In this document: positions 46,867 to 60,255 of the stretch, one piece after another
Position numbering within the stretch: the first letter of the stretch is position 1
Layout: each line of letters opens with the position of its first letter
DNA from: Megaleporinus macrocephalus
Lineage: Eukaryota > Chordata > Actinopteri > Characiformes > Anostomidae
DNA: 64,000 nt
Assembly: GCA_021613375.1 (NCBI GenBank)
Contig: CM038725.1
Span: 13,442,589 to 13,506,588 of the forward strand
Reading direction: 5' to 3'
Position numbers and translations under genes: made by a program
The notes under the pieces: model-generated
What the model was told of the DNA's origin: nothing
Database searches by the model: none
The model's input: the letters and a program-made list of their open reading frames with translations, nothing else

Positions 46867-49800
46867 ACACAGAAGCAACTTGAGCCATTAGTGATTAGGC
46901 AGTGAGCCCTGATACAGTTCACACAGGCTAAATACTCTTGAACAGATTTCAGTGCACCAGGGCACGCCCTGGGAAAGTCTGTCTGCAAGAGATTATTTTA
47001 CCAGACGAGAAGTTACTCCCGTACCCTCTCTCTCTCTCACATACACACACACGCATACACCATGAATATCACTCTCACAACCCTCTGTACTCCATCTGTC
47101 CACTTTTAAAGCACAGAAGCGCCTGCCTTTATGCATATGGTATAAGAGCTGTGTGAGCTGAGGCACAGAGAACATGGCAGTGGACCAGTACTCCAGTGGC
47201 TCTCCTCTACTTGCTCCAGCTCCAGTAATGAGGCAGTACCCAGCTCACCTCATAGCAGAAGAATGAGCTAGCAGCTCACCTCACACCTATTCACGCCCAC
47301 TTAACACCATGCTCTTCATCTTCAACCTTCCCTCGGCCACTACGGACGTGACCTCAGCAGTTTAATTCTGGATGTTAGTGCAAAGGCTACTGTCTCACTT
47401 CTTCTGATGCCACAGCCATTTATATGTAATGTGGAGGTAGAAAGACAAACACAGGTAGTAAGGCCAAAAGGAGCAACACCTGTGTGACGATTAATAGACT
47501 TTACAAAATGCTGGACAAACTGGACTTATCCCAGCGCAAATGGTAGCAATCAACTCAGCTTTTGCTGAATTTAAAGCATGATATTAATTTCAAACAATAG
47601 TCACACTTGTCAACTGAAACCAGCATATTGTCGTACAGTGCAATGGGTGAAAGTGAAGAATAAGGCAGCAGTCCAGCCGGAATGTTTCATCTCCATCAGG
47701 CTTTTGTACATATAGACTGGATTGTTAGGACAATCTGGGTGCAGTTTTTGGTTATATAATCAAGCTACAGTTGGCATGGCCGCATGCTTGTTTGCAACAG
47801 TTACTAGAAGGCATTTGTATGAAGACCATTGATAAGTCTACAGTACATTGGCTAGAAACATTTCCATCCAAAAACCCCATAAGTGGACCTACACTTATTC
47901 ATTTTCATTACTACATTACAACATTTTGGTTCCACAGTTCCACCAAATGCATACATTTCTTGCACACTAATTTCTCATATGTCAACTGGAGGCAATGGAG
48001 ACTTGCCTTCTAGGCTCATCTACTTCTCGGACGATTGCTGCAGCCGTGCCAGTGGTCAGAGTAGACAGGCCTATTAAGTAAGAAGTAGGTGGATGGTTCT
48101 TGCTGCTCCCTGATGCTTGGTGAATGAGAGCAGGCCCCAGCAACTCAGCTCCAGGTTAGTGTAGTACCAGACACAGCCATGCACACAGCTGTAAACAAAC
48201 ACAGACAGAAGAGGGGGAGCTGAAGAGAGCCACTAGAGGTCTAGATGTCGAGTTTTAGAAGTACCTTCTAGTAGTGTTCAGAGAATACAGGGATCCAAAT
48301 TGAGCAGAGTGCTGAAACCATTTTCAAATGAGACTTGCCATTCAGTAAATTTCAGCTTAATGTAGTGCAGGGCGGTATACTGTCTATTACAGGTTACACA
48401 GACTTTACTGCCTAGTGCTGACTTGATGATGACTACTCGATGATCAGATACTAAATGTTGTCTCCAGTTGTCTAACGACTACAATTAAAGGTTAGGCCCT
48501 ATAATGCTATGAAGTTTTTAGTTGGCTATTCTTATTTTCACCAAGTTATGGCGCTCTAAATTTCTCCGGCTCTCCAGACCTTCACCACGGTCAGAGGTCC
48601 CCACAAGGCCTCCTAGGTTGCACCTAAGTTAGATACAAATTTTAGTTCTGATTCTGGTTCTAGCCAAGAAGGCTATTTGGCTTTGTCACAGATTTGTAAA
48701 GTCGCTTTAAACACTTAAAATACATAAAAAAAACTACATTTGTGCAATCCCTACTATCTAAACGTTTACCAGTATTGGTGCCTCAAAAAAACATTGTTCA
48801 GTTTTAGAAGTACTGATCTATAACAACAACTTAAGTGCACATATGGGAAATTCTGACTGTTTTTAAAGAAACATATAAAATGTAATAATCAGCAAGCTTC
48901 ATACTTAGTTTCCAACCTAGTTTCTCTCTAGCTAACTTGCAAAAATTTTGTGTGCATAAAAAAAGCAGAACAGAACGAAAAAGTCCAATTAAAGCAACCT
49001 ATGACCAGTTTTTAAGACCTTCCCGGTACAAAGACAGCATGCTTAAATAACTATATAAGTGCTAAACTTAATACAATCCGATGCCAGGATATATTTCAAA
49101 TTATCAAATTATATCAATAACATTTAGCACTAAAGCTAGTACTGACCACATTTCCAATAGTTTCTACCACCAGTAAATTTCAGTTCAGATGATTTTTTCT
49201 AAGAAAGACAAGAAGAGCAACACTTAAGAGCTTCTGCTACAACACAAACCAAAATCACAGACTTGCATTAGAACAGACCACACATGGGCTCAAACCCTGA
49301 AGCACATCTCTCCCCATAGTGCATCTTTACTAATTAATGACACACCAGGCAACCATGAAGCGGAATCTAAAGCGTTTTCAAGTTCTCCACAGTCTGCAGC
49401 TGGGCAGCTCGCTCAAACAACAGCAGCAGGATTACACATCTGCTGTTACTACACTTAAAACCAATGGCCATATCTTACTGTCAGAGCAATTATACAGCTT
49501 GAACTGTGGTGCTGAGCTACACTGAACTTCTAAAGGCCAGCAGGGGAGGACACACCAACTATTCATACGGTACTTTGAGGTCGGTTTTAGTATGAGCTAA
49601 TTGGCTGTGTATATATCTTGAGACAGATAAGTGTAAAATAATTTAAGAGCATTTTGACCACAGAAAGCAATCTGATACTGTAACATTCTGAGGAAGTGTG
49701 TGCGACTGCCTGATCTAATTTCTTCCATAAATGACTACAGTTATCACATAATTGTTTCACAATCCAACCATCATTCATATATTCATTCTAACATTAAATG

Positions 49801-50028
49801 TTAAAAAGGACCATTTCCAGCGAGAGCTAAAATTACAGTTCATCCAGCAGTGTTCAGTCACTAACTGGTACACGGCTTAGTGTGAAAGACACGTGCGTGC
49901 ACACAGAGCGCCGTTCTCCCAGGCTACCGTCAGTATCTGGGCCAGAGGTTCCCAGGCGCCTGTCCTTGGCTGACAGCGCCATTTACATCGGTGCCATGTG
50001 AAAGCCTGCTCCAAGCATTTTTTTTCAT

Positions 50029-50440
50029 TCACCAGCTAAGACTACTGCCACCCCAGGGTGAGGTTTTGCGTGTATGAGCGTGTGCACATGGGCATGAGTG
50101 ATGGATGGATTTATGCTTTCTTTCACTGGGCAGGAGTGACAGCATCATCCTTCTAACACAGGATGCATCATATACTGGACCACTGACAGCAAGCATATAG
50201 TACAGTTCAGGCAGGGGTGGGGGTGGTGCGCGCTGTTGATAGCCAGTCGGCTCTGTTGTCTGGTCACATACGCAAATCTGAACTACAATAACCTGTTCAC
50301 CAGACTTGAGAAACACTTTTATTTTCCATTCAGCAAACAAATCACTTTCAGTTCCTTTTGCTGCCAATTTCACAACCAACTCTTCGGTTTTAAGGGACAC
50401 TTTGCTGCTCTTTAGTTTCTTCCTTTTTTAATACAACTTA
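50029..50440 (-). other. Coding-like stretch of unknown nature
   Basis: On the minus strand an open frame from about 50433 to 50029 includes SLKTEELVVKLAAKGTESDL and FAEWKIKVFLKSGEQ, which looks less random than other frames here. After about residue 45 it becomes Cys- and Pro-rich and repeat-like. I do not recognise it, and no clear splice sites flank it. It lies 10-20 bases from an hAT-like element. It may be chance, an old pseudogene fragment or part of a repeat. Confidence 0.2.
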
Positions 50441-50451
50441 TGAGCAACAGT

Positions 50452-51078
50452 TAGGGATGTAACGGTAGGCAAAAACGTGACAAGGTGCTGTTCCAGATAG
50501 ATATTTGATTGCCTTCTAACGCAAATACATTCTTACAAAGACTTACAAAATTACATTACCGTAGGTTGTGCAACACGTCAACTGCTATGCCTGAGTACTT
50601 GAAGCGCAAACATCCCGTAGCACTTCATCAACATGGCAGCAAGACAGCACCTGTTTATTTGTTTTTTCTTATCTTAGCTGTCTACTTTAAGATTATAAAC
50701 ACATGTAACATGTTTCTTTCAGTTGTAGTCACTTGAAAAGCCGTTTCTTAATCGTTCAGTGTAGATACAGTGCAGGGTCATTAATTTCACAGCCCCTTGC
50801 GTTCTTTCGACAACAAATTACCACAGACACACACACACACACAAAATCATCCATTAGTTACAAATCCATAACAAAATAATAAAAAAATTAATTCCTAACA
50901 CACTCACATTAAGTGATCACATAGAGTAATCTAAAAATTAGTTGTTAAATTGATCAACTTATTTGAAAAATAATTGTTAGATTAATTAATTAAGAAATTA
51001 ATCATTAAGTGCAGCTCTAGAGCAATAACACTGATACAGTCGTCATCTCTCTGGTGTCCGTGTATGTTTACACCCCTA
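50452..51078 (+). mobile_element. 627-bp hAT-like element with 8-bp duplication
   Basis: Starts tagggatgtaacggtagg and ends gtatgtttacacccctA, inverted termini TAGGGrTGTAA. The flanking octamers gcaacagt (50444-50451) and acaacagt (51079-51086) match at seven of eight positions, the duplication size of hAT transposons. It has no transposase frame, so it was moved by another element. Confidence 0.75.
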
Positions 51079-52308
51079 ACAACAGTCCAGTAACTGTATT
51101 CTAAAATGAGTCATCCAATGTAAATTTTACAGACATAAAGTTGGGGTCACATTTAATGGTTACAGAGTTTCTGCAACGCTTTTAGCTTTTTTTACTGTAA
51201 AACTCTGTAAAAAGCTGGTCACATCTAAGCTATTACAAAGACAAAGAAACTCTGAAAACACCTGCCTTACCAGTAGCCTTTGTCAGGTCATTGAATAAAT
51301 GGGTATTCTCCCTGAGCAGATCAGGTATACGCTTAAGGGGAGAGAGGGGTACATTCTCAGAAATTCTGAAAATGCCTCACTTTCCATTTCCTGGCCCTCT
51401 GTTTCCGTCCACAGTAACAAGATCTGACAGCCAACTGATGCTCTCCTAACGTACCGAGACATTTCTGCATGCTTACTGCAATATCTTGTTGTTGTTTTTG
51501 AACACAGCAGCTGAACTGAAGAGTAGATCAACCTGATTACTGAGCGCCTGTCTGGTCATTGTCCAATGTAGTCATTCATCAGATGACTATAAAAAAATAA
51601 ACAAATATGACTAAGGCTTGAGTAATACGAGCAAAATTCCACAAAATCTTAACATGTGGACTAAAAAGACCTCCTGTGCTTTCAAAAGCAAGTGCTGAGG
51701 ACAAATTTTACATAAGTTGCATCTAAAGTAAGAAGAACTGTTGTGTAAGTAAAAGATGACACCTCAGTTTTTATAACACAATGTTATTCAGGACAAACAG
51801 TGTTGGAAAAATGGCTGTAAGAACTGTAAGGCTGCTTCGGCAGGTATTAGCAGTTAAGCAGTTGGGGGGACACAGCAGAAAGAGATGCAGGGAAAGGAAA
51901 CTGGTGGGTGGCTGGATCTAATTGCTCCCACTGGAGCTGCAGGTGAGGAGGGGTGACCTTCAGAAGAGCTAAAACATGTAGCACGCACACTCCCTCACAT
52001 CATATGTCACACATTTTCATGGACAAATTAGTGGACCCACACATCTACGTGCATCTACTTAAAACTACACATTGCAATATGCTAAATCTTCACTTCAGAA
52101 ATGTAAGCCTTTAATGTGCTTGTGAGCAATTAGTGAAATCTCCAAGAGCTCTCTTAACCATGTACGGCTGCAATGAAAGGAACAATCTGACAACCAGTAA
52201 GCAGTAACATAGCACTACATTTCTTATAGAAACTGGTTACCTGAAACTGTCCACGAGTAGTTTTGGTCTCATCGCTTTTACTGAAATCAGCACAGTTCAA
52301 TTAATCAT

Positions 52309-52591
52309 TAGGGGTTTAAGAAAATATAAAAATATCGAATATCGGGATACTATGTTTTGTGATACTGTATCTATACACAGATTCCTGGCAGACAGTGAAT
52401 CATTGTGAGTTGTGTTTAAACCCCTGACCACTGGATGGCAGTGCTGTAATCTATTTTCAGATCCACTCCAACATTAACAAGCAGCACAAGGACGCAAATA
52501 TCTCACCTTGCTTGCAATATCGCACTGTATTGTGACACTGTACGTCACAATACGTATTGTATCACAAAGTTCTTGCCAATACACAGCCCTG
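52309..52591 (+). mobile_element. Intron-1 repeat family, copy E
   Basis: Starts taggggtttaagaaaatata and ends cttgccaatacacagccctg. Shares the interior blocks of copy A, with a deletion between aaggacgcaa and tatctcacc. Carries CCACTGGATGGCAG (52428-52441), one base from the CTCF core. Confidence 0.75.
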
Positions 52592-53807
52592 TATATAATC
52601 ATCATATAATGCTGGATTTCACTTTCAGGCATTTCCAAGCCAATAATCATTCATTCTGTTTGAATTGTATTTCTTTCCACTTGGAAAAATTTGCCCAAGC
52701 TTCTGACTGCCCAGGTTTTTGCCCAACTCAGGTGTTGCTTCTACATGTTTCTGAGCTGGAGATCACACTTTTTTCCAAGTCCTGAGTGCCGTTCTCCCAT
52801 GCAGTAGATGCAGCACATATTAAACACATTGAGCTTGTAATCTGAATAAATGAGCAAACTGCAATGCGGCTCAGTGAGCCTATACTATCATTAACCATGA
52901 ACGTTCAGAGTTCATGAGAGCCCAATTGCTTTTGGAGATCTATTGTCCTGAAGCAATGGGTGTGCAGCTCTAGACCCCCAACACCAACCCCTCCACCCAT
53001 ACATTCCCCACAGCATTAATCCCCCTCACATTATGCAGGGCTAATCTGTGCCAGAGGCCAGCCCGACTCTGCTCCCAGAGAACGCCACTGAGCACGCTCT
53101 CTGGCTCCCAGACAGAGCCGCTGTCATGTGGAGCGACCTTCGAGAGCTCTGGAATTATCACAGCAGGGCCTACACATCCAGACACACACACACAGACCCA
53201 CACATAGCATACACAGACCTATATACATGTACATAGGTGCACTGTTTTTACAAAAGTAATGATAAAAGAGAGCGTGAGAGCGGACATGAGCCAGAGACAT
53301 AAAGAAAAACTTCTATCTCTAGAGTAATTCATACAAGGCAACACTGTTAATCTGAGAGTCTTTGAGGAGTGCTGAATACAAATGACACACCAATTAGCCT
53401 GTCCGACTAAGAATGTAAATTGCCTGAATTGTGAGAACTTGCCAGCAGCAGCATTGTCCTCTCTTGTCCATAAAACAATAAAGCATGCAACGCCATGCAC
53501 ACAGCTCGAATAAGCCAGTGTGAGTAGACAGCGCGAGAGAATTAGCTGATCGAGGACACCTGTCTTCCCCACAGGTTCATATTGTCATGCAGCTGGCGCG
53601 GTTCGCATGATTGCTACACTGCTAATGCTGTCATTGACACTGGCTAGGTGATTTCCTCATTCACCACTACTGATGAGCAGGCTCTCAATGTCAGACTTGC
53701 CATGTATTTCATAAAGCAACTGCAGTATGCAAGATGTAGAGGGTGGAAAATCAATGTAGACATTACCTTTTCTTTCAAACCCCAGAGGAAGCAAGTCATC
53801 CATATTT

Positions 53808-54020
53808 AAAGGAGCACTGTGTAAGAATTAGAGGGAGCTATTGGCAGAAATGGAATATAGCATAGGAAGCTATGTATTAATTAGTGTATAATTACCTGTA
53901 ACTACAAATCGTGTTTTCATTAGCTTAGAATGAGCCCTTCAGAGCAGGTTCTGCCACGTAAGGCTGCATGTACAGCTACAGTAGCCACACAAACCACACA
54001 CTGGCTGTATATCTGGTGGC
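53808..54020 (+). repeat. Fish interspersed repeat (GCACTGTGTAAGAATT)
   Basis: The motifs gcactgtgtaagaattagag, ttggcagaaatggaatatag, gtgtataattacctgtaact, cattagcttagaatgagccc and cagtagccacacaaacca follow the order of a well-known teleost repeat. Class not determined. Confidence 0.5.
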
Positions 54021-54143
54021 CCTATAGCCCTAGCTCGAAGATGTAGAAAGAAGAATCTCTGAAATGTCCTAGCGTGATGCATATTTATTGGTAACCCGTG
54101 CATCAAAATCCCAGTAGGGTTATTACTCCTCATCTTTATTCTT

Positions 54144-54345
54144 ATTGAAAGTCAGTTTCTTAGTCGCCAGCTTCTAGTTCATATTTTTACTTTTCACCAC
54201 TACTGGCGCAGCAGTTACATTCTTGCAGTGACATTCAGCTCTTTGTTCAAATTGTCCTGTTCCACCTTACAGGGCACTGCAGTTATTATAATGGAGAAGA
54301 AGATGGAGAATGTCCCCATCAGAAGAGTGTTACTAGAATTAAAAT
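54144..54345. repeat. Palindromic repeat family, degenerate copy
   Basis: Contains gcgcagcagttacattcttg and ttgtcctgttccaccttaca, shared with the cores at 39530 and 58429. Arms are eroded. Confidence 0.35.
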
Positions 54346-57300
54346 TAGTAATAGGGACGCTTTGATAGCCCAAATTAGCTGTTTAGGTGGGAACTAGTAA
54401 TATTAAGCTGAATCTACTGAATTAACATTAAAAACACAATAAAACATGAATATTTTGCTTTGCAAGAAGTTTGCAAAACCGAAGACTTGTACGTACTTAT
54501 TTAATTATTTAATCCAGAAAAGAAACCAAGCAAAATAGGGTGAAGCGCCTCACCATCAAAGAAGTAAAACATCAAGAAGCAAAACAAAATCAGGACTGGC
54601 ACTGAGGCGACAGCAAAAAACCTTGCAGCCACCACAATTTCTCAGGTAAGGGAGCTTTAGATGGGGGGCTTAGTAGGTTGCAAATACGCAACCCCACCAC
54701 TACAGGTTAACAAATCATTCCCTTAATGAAAAATTACTACTGATAACAAATTAGGTATGAATGGCTACAACGTACTTCATTGTCAGCAATGATCCATGAT
54801 CCATGAGTATAATGCACATACAGGCACCACCCATAGCCTACTTCAGTAAACACAATCCATTCATATACAATTCAGTGACATTTAACACAACCCTGAGCTG
54901 TCAATGTGTTCATTTGCTGCTGGGCAGACGTGGTTTCAGAGAACCTAAACACAAAAAAATTGTCTCTTCTGTGTTTAGAACTTCACATAAACTATCCAGT
55001 ATGAACAAACATTTCAGCCTCAAATGGATAGACGGCTGTGATATTAATAAATTCAATTAGAAATGACTATTAAACATGGTCAATTAAGTCCTGTGCATCT
55101 TGCAAACGCTGTATTAACATTCTGTCAGCTCTGCTTTCTCATGAGTAATAAAGTCGAGAGTATTCAGAGGATTACTGTCAGAAAAAAATTAATTACGACT
55201 TTGAAATGTTATTTTCGCCATGCTAAAGCCAAAAAGACTGCAGTATATAATTAACCAGTTCTCCAACTTCAGCAATTACTCTGCTTACATTAATTTTGCT
55301 GCAGTGAGTTCTTTGCCTTATTAAGAATTCATTTTTTTTTATTTAGTGCATGCAAAAATGAAAAATAACTAATTTAAGGGTCTTTTTATAGCATCTCCCA
55401 TGGAGTTAATGATTTCATCTGAACACACAAAACGTTCCACCACAAACGGCTGCAGCCAGATGGCCGTCAAACAAGTGGAAAAGATGTTTTGGCTATTCCA
55501 GGAGGATGTTTTGATTTCTCTCAATTAAAACAATCACCACACAGTTCTTATGGCTTTCCTACTGAAAAGTATTACTCTGCTTTAAACAGCATCCCTTATT
55601 GCTCAAGGTCAAAGAGAAAGTAGCTTCATACATACCGACGGATGTTCTCTGAAACGTATACACCTCCTTTTTCATAACGCTCAACATTTTCATAACACTT
55701 CAATAAAACAAGTTTTGTATGCTAGTTTCAGATCCATTCCCCTGCCCCCAATCCTTACGGTCATTAGCAGAGAAATGGCAAAACTGGTCTCCAACCAGCA
55801 TCAAAAGGCAGCCTCCAGCGGCACTCACTTCTCCTCCTTCGCCTGTCTTCTCTCTTGCTTGTGCATCAGGCTATCGGCTAACCTATTTTTATACTGACAT
55901 TTAAAATCATGCTGAAGCGATCCATTGGCTCCAGTGTTTACTGCTCTTTTTCCTCTACCTGACAGTGAAAGCTGCTACATAAATAAAAAGCCTGTACTTT
56001 CCATAAGCCTCGTTTATTTGAGGAAATGAATACCGCTGTTGTAGAAGCCATTCGATCAGAAGTGTGAGTAAGCAATGCTGTGTTTGCACAGTGACAAGCC
56101 TGCGTAATGCAGGAACCTGATGGGCAAGGAAGTCAAGCAAACAGAGCTTGATGGCGCACCTCCAAACATAGAGAAATTCATTTTTAAATGAGTAAACACA
56201 TTCGACAAGCTTAATGCTCCTCCAAAGTCCCCATATCCTCACTGGTCTATCAGCTTGGTACTCCTAACAATGCGACTCACAAGAGTTCACGTATAGCATA
56301 AAGAAAACACAGACAAATCAGCATCTATTAATGCTCTGCCTGTGTTGGCTAGCGCCTTGATCTTGACTTGACTCGGTCCTGACTACACTGATAGACCGAA
56401 CCACCACAAAGGTGAAGTGGAATTACAGATCTCGTCCACAGTCAAAATCCTGCTGACTTCCAAGGCCACACATGACAAATAATAAATGAGCGAAAGCAGC
56501 CCAAGGCTACGCAGCCCTCCGATCTTATTGAACTGCAGCTGTTTCACCTCCCTGGTTTCATATCCAGGCCACCAGACCAGACACAATTTGCCACCATGTG
56601 CTTAAAAATTAATATGGCCTCCAGCTTTCATATCACAACATTCATCAGAGGGGTGCACGTCATCATATTTTGGTTAATAGGCTGTTACTGTACTTCCTTC
56701 ACGCAAAGATATTGTGTGTTTTGTCTCTGTTCGACGCCTCATACTGTGATTGTCAAGACACATCACAAACGCAGTCACTATATGTTGCATTTCGGTGGAG
56801 CCAAACAATCGTATCCATGTTCTCTCCTGTATTTTTCACACCAATCATGCGTGATTTATACATTTTTCATGCACGCTGGCTTGAGAGGCGCAAGACACAG
56901 ACTGAGCAGTCAGTGATACAAATGATTACAAAGAGACATTTGTATTCCCAAGACTAATATGACCAAGGTAACTGCAACATGCAAAATTAAATTACCCATG
57001 AATCTTCTTTCATCATTTCCTTGTATGTCTTTTTCTGTATTCTCAATCACGTCTACTTAAATTGAGCTGTCGCCACCGTCTGCATGCTCTATTTGTTTTT
57101 ACAAACACAACCAGACAGCTTAAAGGCAAATTCCACCAATTTCTGCATTATTAAGTAGTTGAGATATAAAGTTATTCAGAGTGGTCTGATGCGACATGGT
57201 GCACTGTAGAGAAACTTACTGACTCAGATTTCTTTACAGGAGTGGTGATGGGAACGATGGCAGTTGTGATGTCTACAATGTAAACATTTTATTTGCTATC

Positions 57301-57374
57301 CTAAAAGTCTAGTAACCTTAACACATCTTCTGATTGGTTACATGCCATTACCTAATAAAAAAAATAATTTAAAA

Positions 57375-57640
57375 AAATCCCATTCCCTGGGGCGAATGGG
57401 ATTCACCAGCAAGACAGTGTGACACTTCACATGGCCAGAAATGCATTACCGACGCTTTTAAGAACTACCGTGGCCCCCTAACTTCCCAGACTTTAACCCA
57501 ATTAGGCATCTGTGGGACGCTTCCTACAGCAGCTGTGGGATGCACTGCACACAGCATGGCTCCAGATACCGGTGACCACCCACCAGGACCTTATTAAGTC
57601 ACTCCTAGGATATACCAGCATCCAGCATGGGTGCTGGTAT
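57375..57640 (+). pseudogene. Tc1-family transposase 3' fragment
   Basis: In broken frames the segment gives FPDFNPIRHLWD, equivalent to the PDLNPIEHLWD block that carries the third catalytic residue, then QQLWDALHTAWLQIPVTTHQ followed by DLIKSL. The Glu of PIEHLWD is changed to Arg. The 5' two thirds are missing. It differs from the Tc1 relic at 29207. Confidence 0.65.
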
Positions 57641-57879
57641 ATAGGTATTAAACACTACTACTTAACTGCTATTTGAAAAAGTACAATTTTCAGCATAAGA
57701 TGATCTACTTCAACTAGTGAACAGTGATAATATTAAACAGCATGGCTGCGACTTACAGGTTACTGTTGGTGTGGTTGTGATAAATAAAGGTGGAACTGCT
57801 CCTCTCTGTAGTCTCTTCAGTCTCTGAGCAAAATATGTTCAATATTGTACAAGGCTGAGCAACTGTCCATTAGGCGTGG

Positions 57880-58020
57880 ACAGGCGTGGACATTAGGCGT
57901 GGTTGCACCGAGCATTTAAGTCCGAGTTGGTATCGGTATCAGTACTCGGTATCGGCAGATACCTTAAAAGCTGGTATCCGTATTGGTATTGTTAAGGAAA
58001 AAGTGGTATCGGTGCATCCC
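57880..58020 (+). mobile_element. Right end of a GGTATCGG-type MITE
   Basis: Ends aaaagtggtatcggtgcatc then cctag and contains repeated gtatcggtat motifs. This is the terminus of a common fish hAT-like non-autonomous element. The left part is not recognisable. It abuts copy F of the intron-1 family. Confidence 0.5.
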
Positions 58021-58367
58021 TAGAAAATATTGAAATATTTAATATATATGTATATATTCAATATGTATATATATGTATTTATTCTCAAAAACACAGCACC
58101 GATACACAGATTCCTGGCAGACAGCGATTCATTGTGTGTTGTGTGTATCCATTTTCAGCTCCACTCCAACAGTAACAAGCAGGACAAGGGTGCAATGTAA
58201 GCACTGACAAACCTGTTCATATAGTGGTGTGTTTAATAGTAAGATTAGAAAAAACTGCTATCTCTCTCTTTGCTTGCAGTATCTCAGTATATCACGATAT
58301 ATTGAATCTTGACCGCTGTATCACGATACGTATTGTATTGCCAGGTTCTTGCCAATACACAGCCCTA
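58021..58367 (+). mobile_element. Intron-1 repeat family, copy F
   Basis: Starts aaaatattgaaatatttaat and ends cttgccaatacacagcccta. Contains gatacacagattcctggcag, agctccactccaaca and aacaagcaggacaagg. It lacks the segment that holds the CTCF-like motif in B and E. Confidence 0.75.
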
Positions 58368-58428
58368 CTGTCCATAGTAAAATATGCAGAGCAAACTAAG
58401 CAACTTTGAATCAAAAATGTGGAACCTG

Positions 58429-58566
58429 AAGTTGGCTTCCTATTTGCCAAAATTTTCTGTTCCACATTAAATGGTGCGACAGTTACATTCTGGCATTGTT
58501 ACAAGATGTAACATTTAAGATGGAGCAGAAGATTCCATCCAGAAGCTGGAAAAGAAGCCAATTTCA
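58429..58566. repeat. Palindromic repeat, copy 2
   Basis: Left arm aagttggcttcctatttgcc, right arm ggaaaagaagccaattt, with core gttccacattaaatggtgcg. It starts 61 bases after the end of copy F, much as copy 1 starts 84 bases after copy A. Confidence 0.6.
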
Positions 58567-60255
58567 TCCACTTTCTTTTAAAGAGGAACATCAAGCTTCC
58601 CCAGTGACAGTTTGGTTTTGGGAATGGTAGATTTCTCCAAAATGTTTACCATTTTGTAACAATCTGGGATTTTGGAATCAGTCTGGTTTACTGTCCTCTT
58701 TTAGAAATGTAAGATCTTCATCTAACATTGGAGACATCTGTGTTCATGACATGTCAGTCCATGGTATGCCTGTATATACTGAGCTCTCCTTATTTAACTA
58801 TGCATATGTAAATACAGTTTAAACACTATGGCACCTTTAGTAACTAGTAAATTAAGCAATAATTATAAAGATCAGTGGTTTTTCAGATCAGTGCTGGTTA
58901 ACCTTCTCAGCACATATTCCAGCCAAATGCAAAAATTCTAAGCCTGTGTGCATATTTGTGCAAATACATATATGACACAGTCCAAAAGAGACCTTCAGAA
59001 CATGGGCACACATTCACATACACCCACAGAAGCTCAAAAAAATTCCCACCCTTGATGTGAGATCAGCTACAAACACAGCAATGGGCTGGTTATCTCAGCT
59101 AAGCCACATGGCTTTAGGTTAAAAAGCCAAGCAAGGAAGGAAATTTCCCATGCTGACCACCTCACACCTCTCCTTAGAAAGTGTTTCCACAGGGAACAGG
59201 GGTTCTGTTGAACATGCAAGTCCACTTGCAAACAAGAGCTCATTTAAAAACATAGGCAGAAGTGGTAAGACAGCAATAACACCAAAAAACATTCCTCGAG
59301 GGAAATTCGGCCGAGCATCACCTTTTGATCCTGCCCCTGCCGTGAGCGTTTGCTGGTAGGACTGAGCCTGAAGCATGCAACCTCTACAAATGCCTTGCTT
59401 TTAAGACAGGCCATGTCATCCGGCTCCTAGACATCTAATTGTGGCACGCCAACCCACAAGAGCACAGACAAGAAATCAATGCGGAATAAGATGGAAAAAC
59501 AAACATGAGCAGAACATGGTTTTCAGATCTGATTTCTCCAAGGGCTCAGAGGAAGATCACCGATTTAGCTAAGGAGAAGCCTTAAGGTGCAGACAGAAAA
59601 ACGTCTAAATGGCCGCATCAGAGGATTCCAGGGAGAGGTTGCGATTTAATGCCCCACCCTATCTTAAAGGGTGATAAACAAGCACTGCATACATATTCAA
59701 CAGATGACCATGCAGGAAAATTGATTTTTTTCTTCTGGATAGGAAAAAGCAGATCGACTCTATCTTCAGTATGAAATTGATGTTCACTTTCCCAATGACT
59801 GGAGGATCACGTTATTATGGCATGACAAAAGCAAATAGCTTCTCCGTTTTCAAAAGTGCTTTTGGAACTGACAGTCAATAAAGCTGTGTTGTCTTCTCAA
59901 AGGTGCACATTTTAACAGGTGCTTGGATTCTGGTGGGATGAGGAATATTTACACCTGTTTAGTCCTTATTTACCCATTCATTACAATAATTCATTGATGT
60001 GAATTTGGCCCTACACATTTGGGAAGTATAACTGTTCATAGATAGTGACCATTACCTCGTCAACACTGATTTCAGCAATGATTTGAATGTTACCAACAAG
60101 TCTATCAACATTAAACTTGTAGGATTAATATGTAGACTTACGGGTGCTTTTCTAAGGTGGTATACTATAAATAGAGGGGAGGAGAACAGAGAATTCATAC
60201 TTAAGCATTATTATTCAATTGTATCATAGCAACACATCACAATAAGAACATTACA

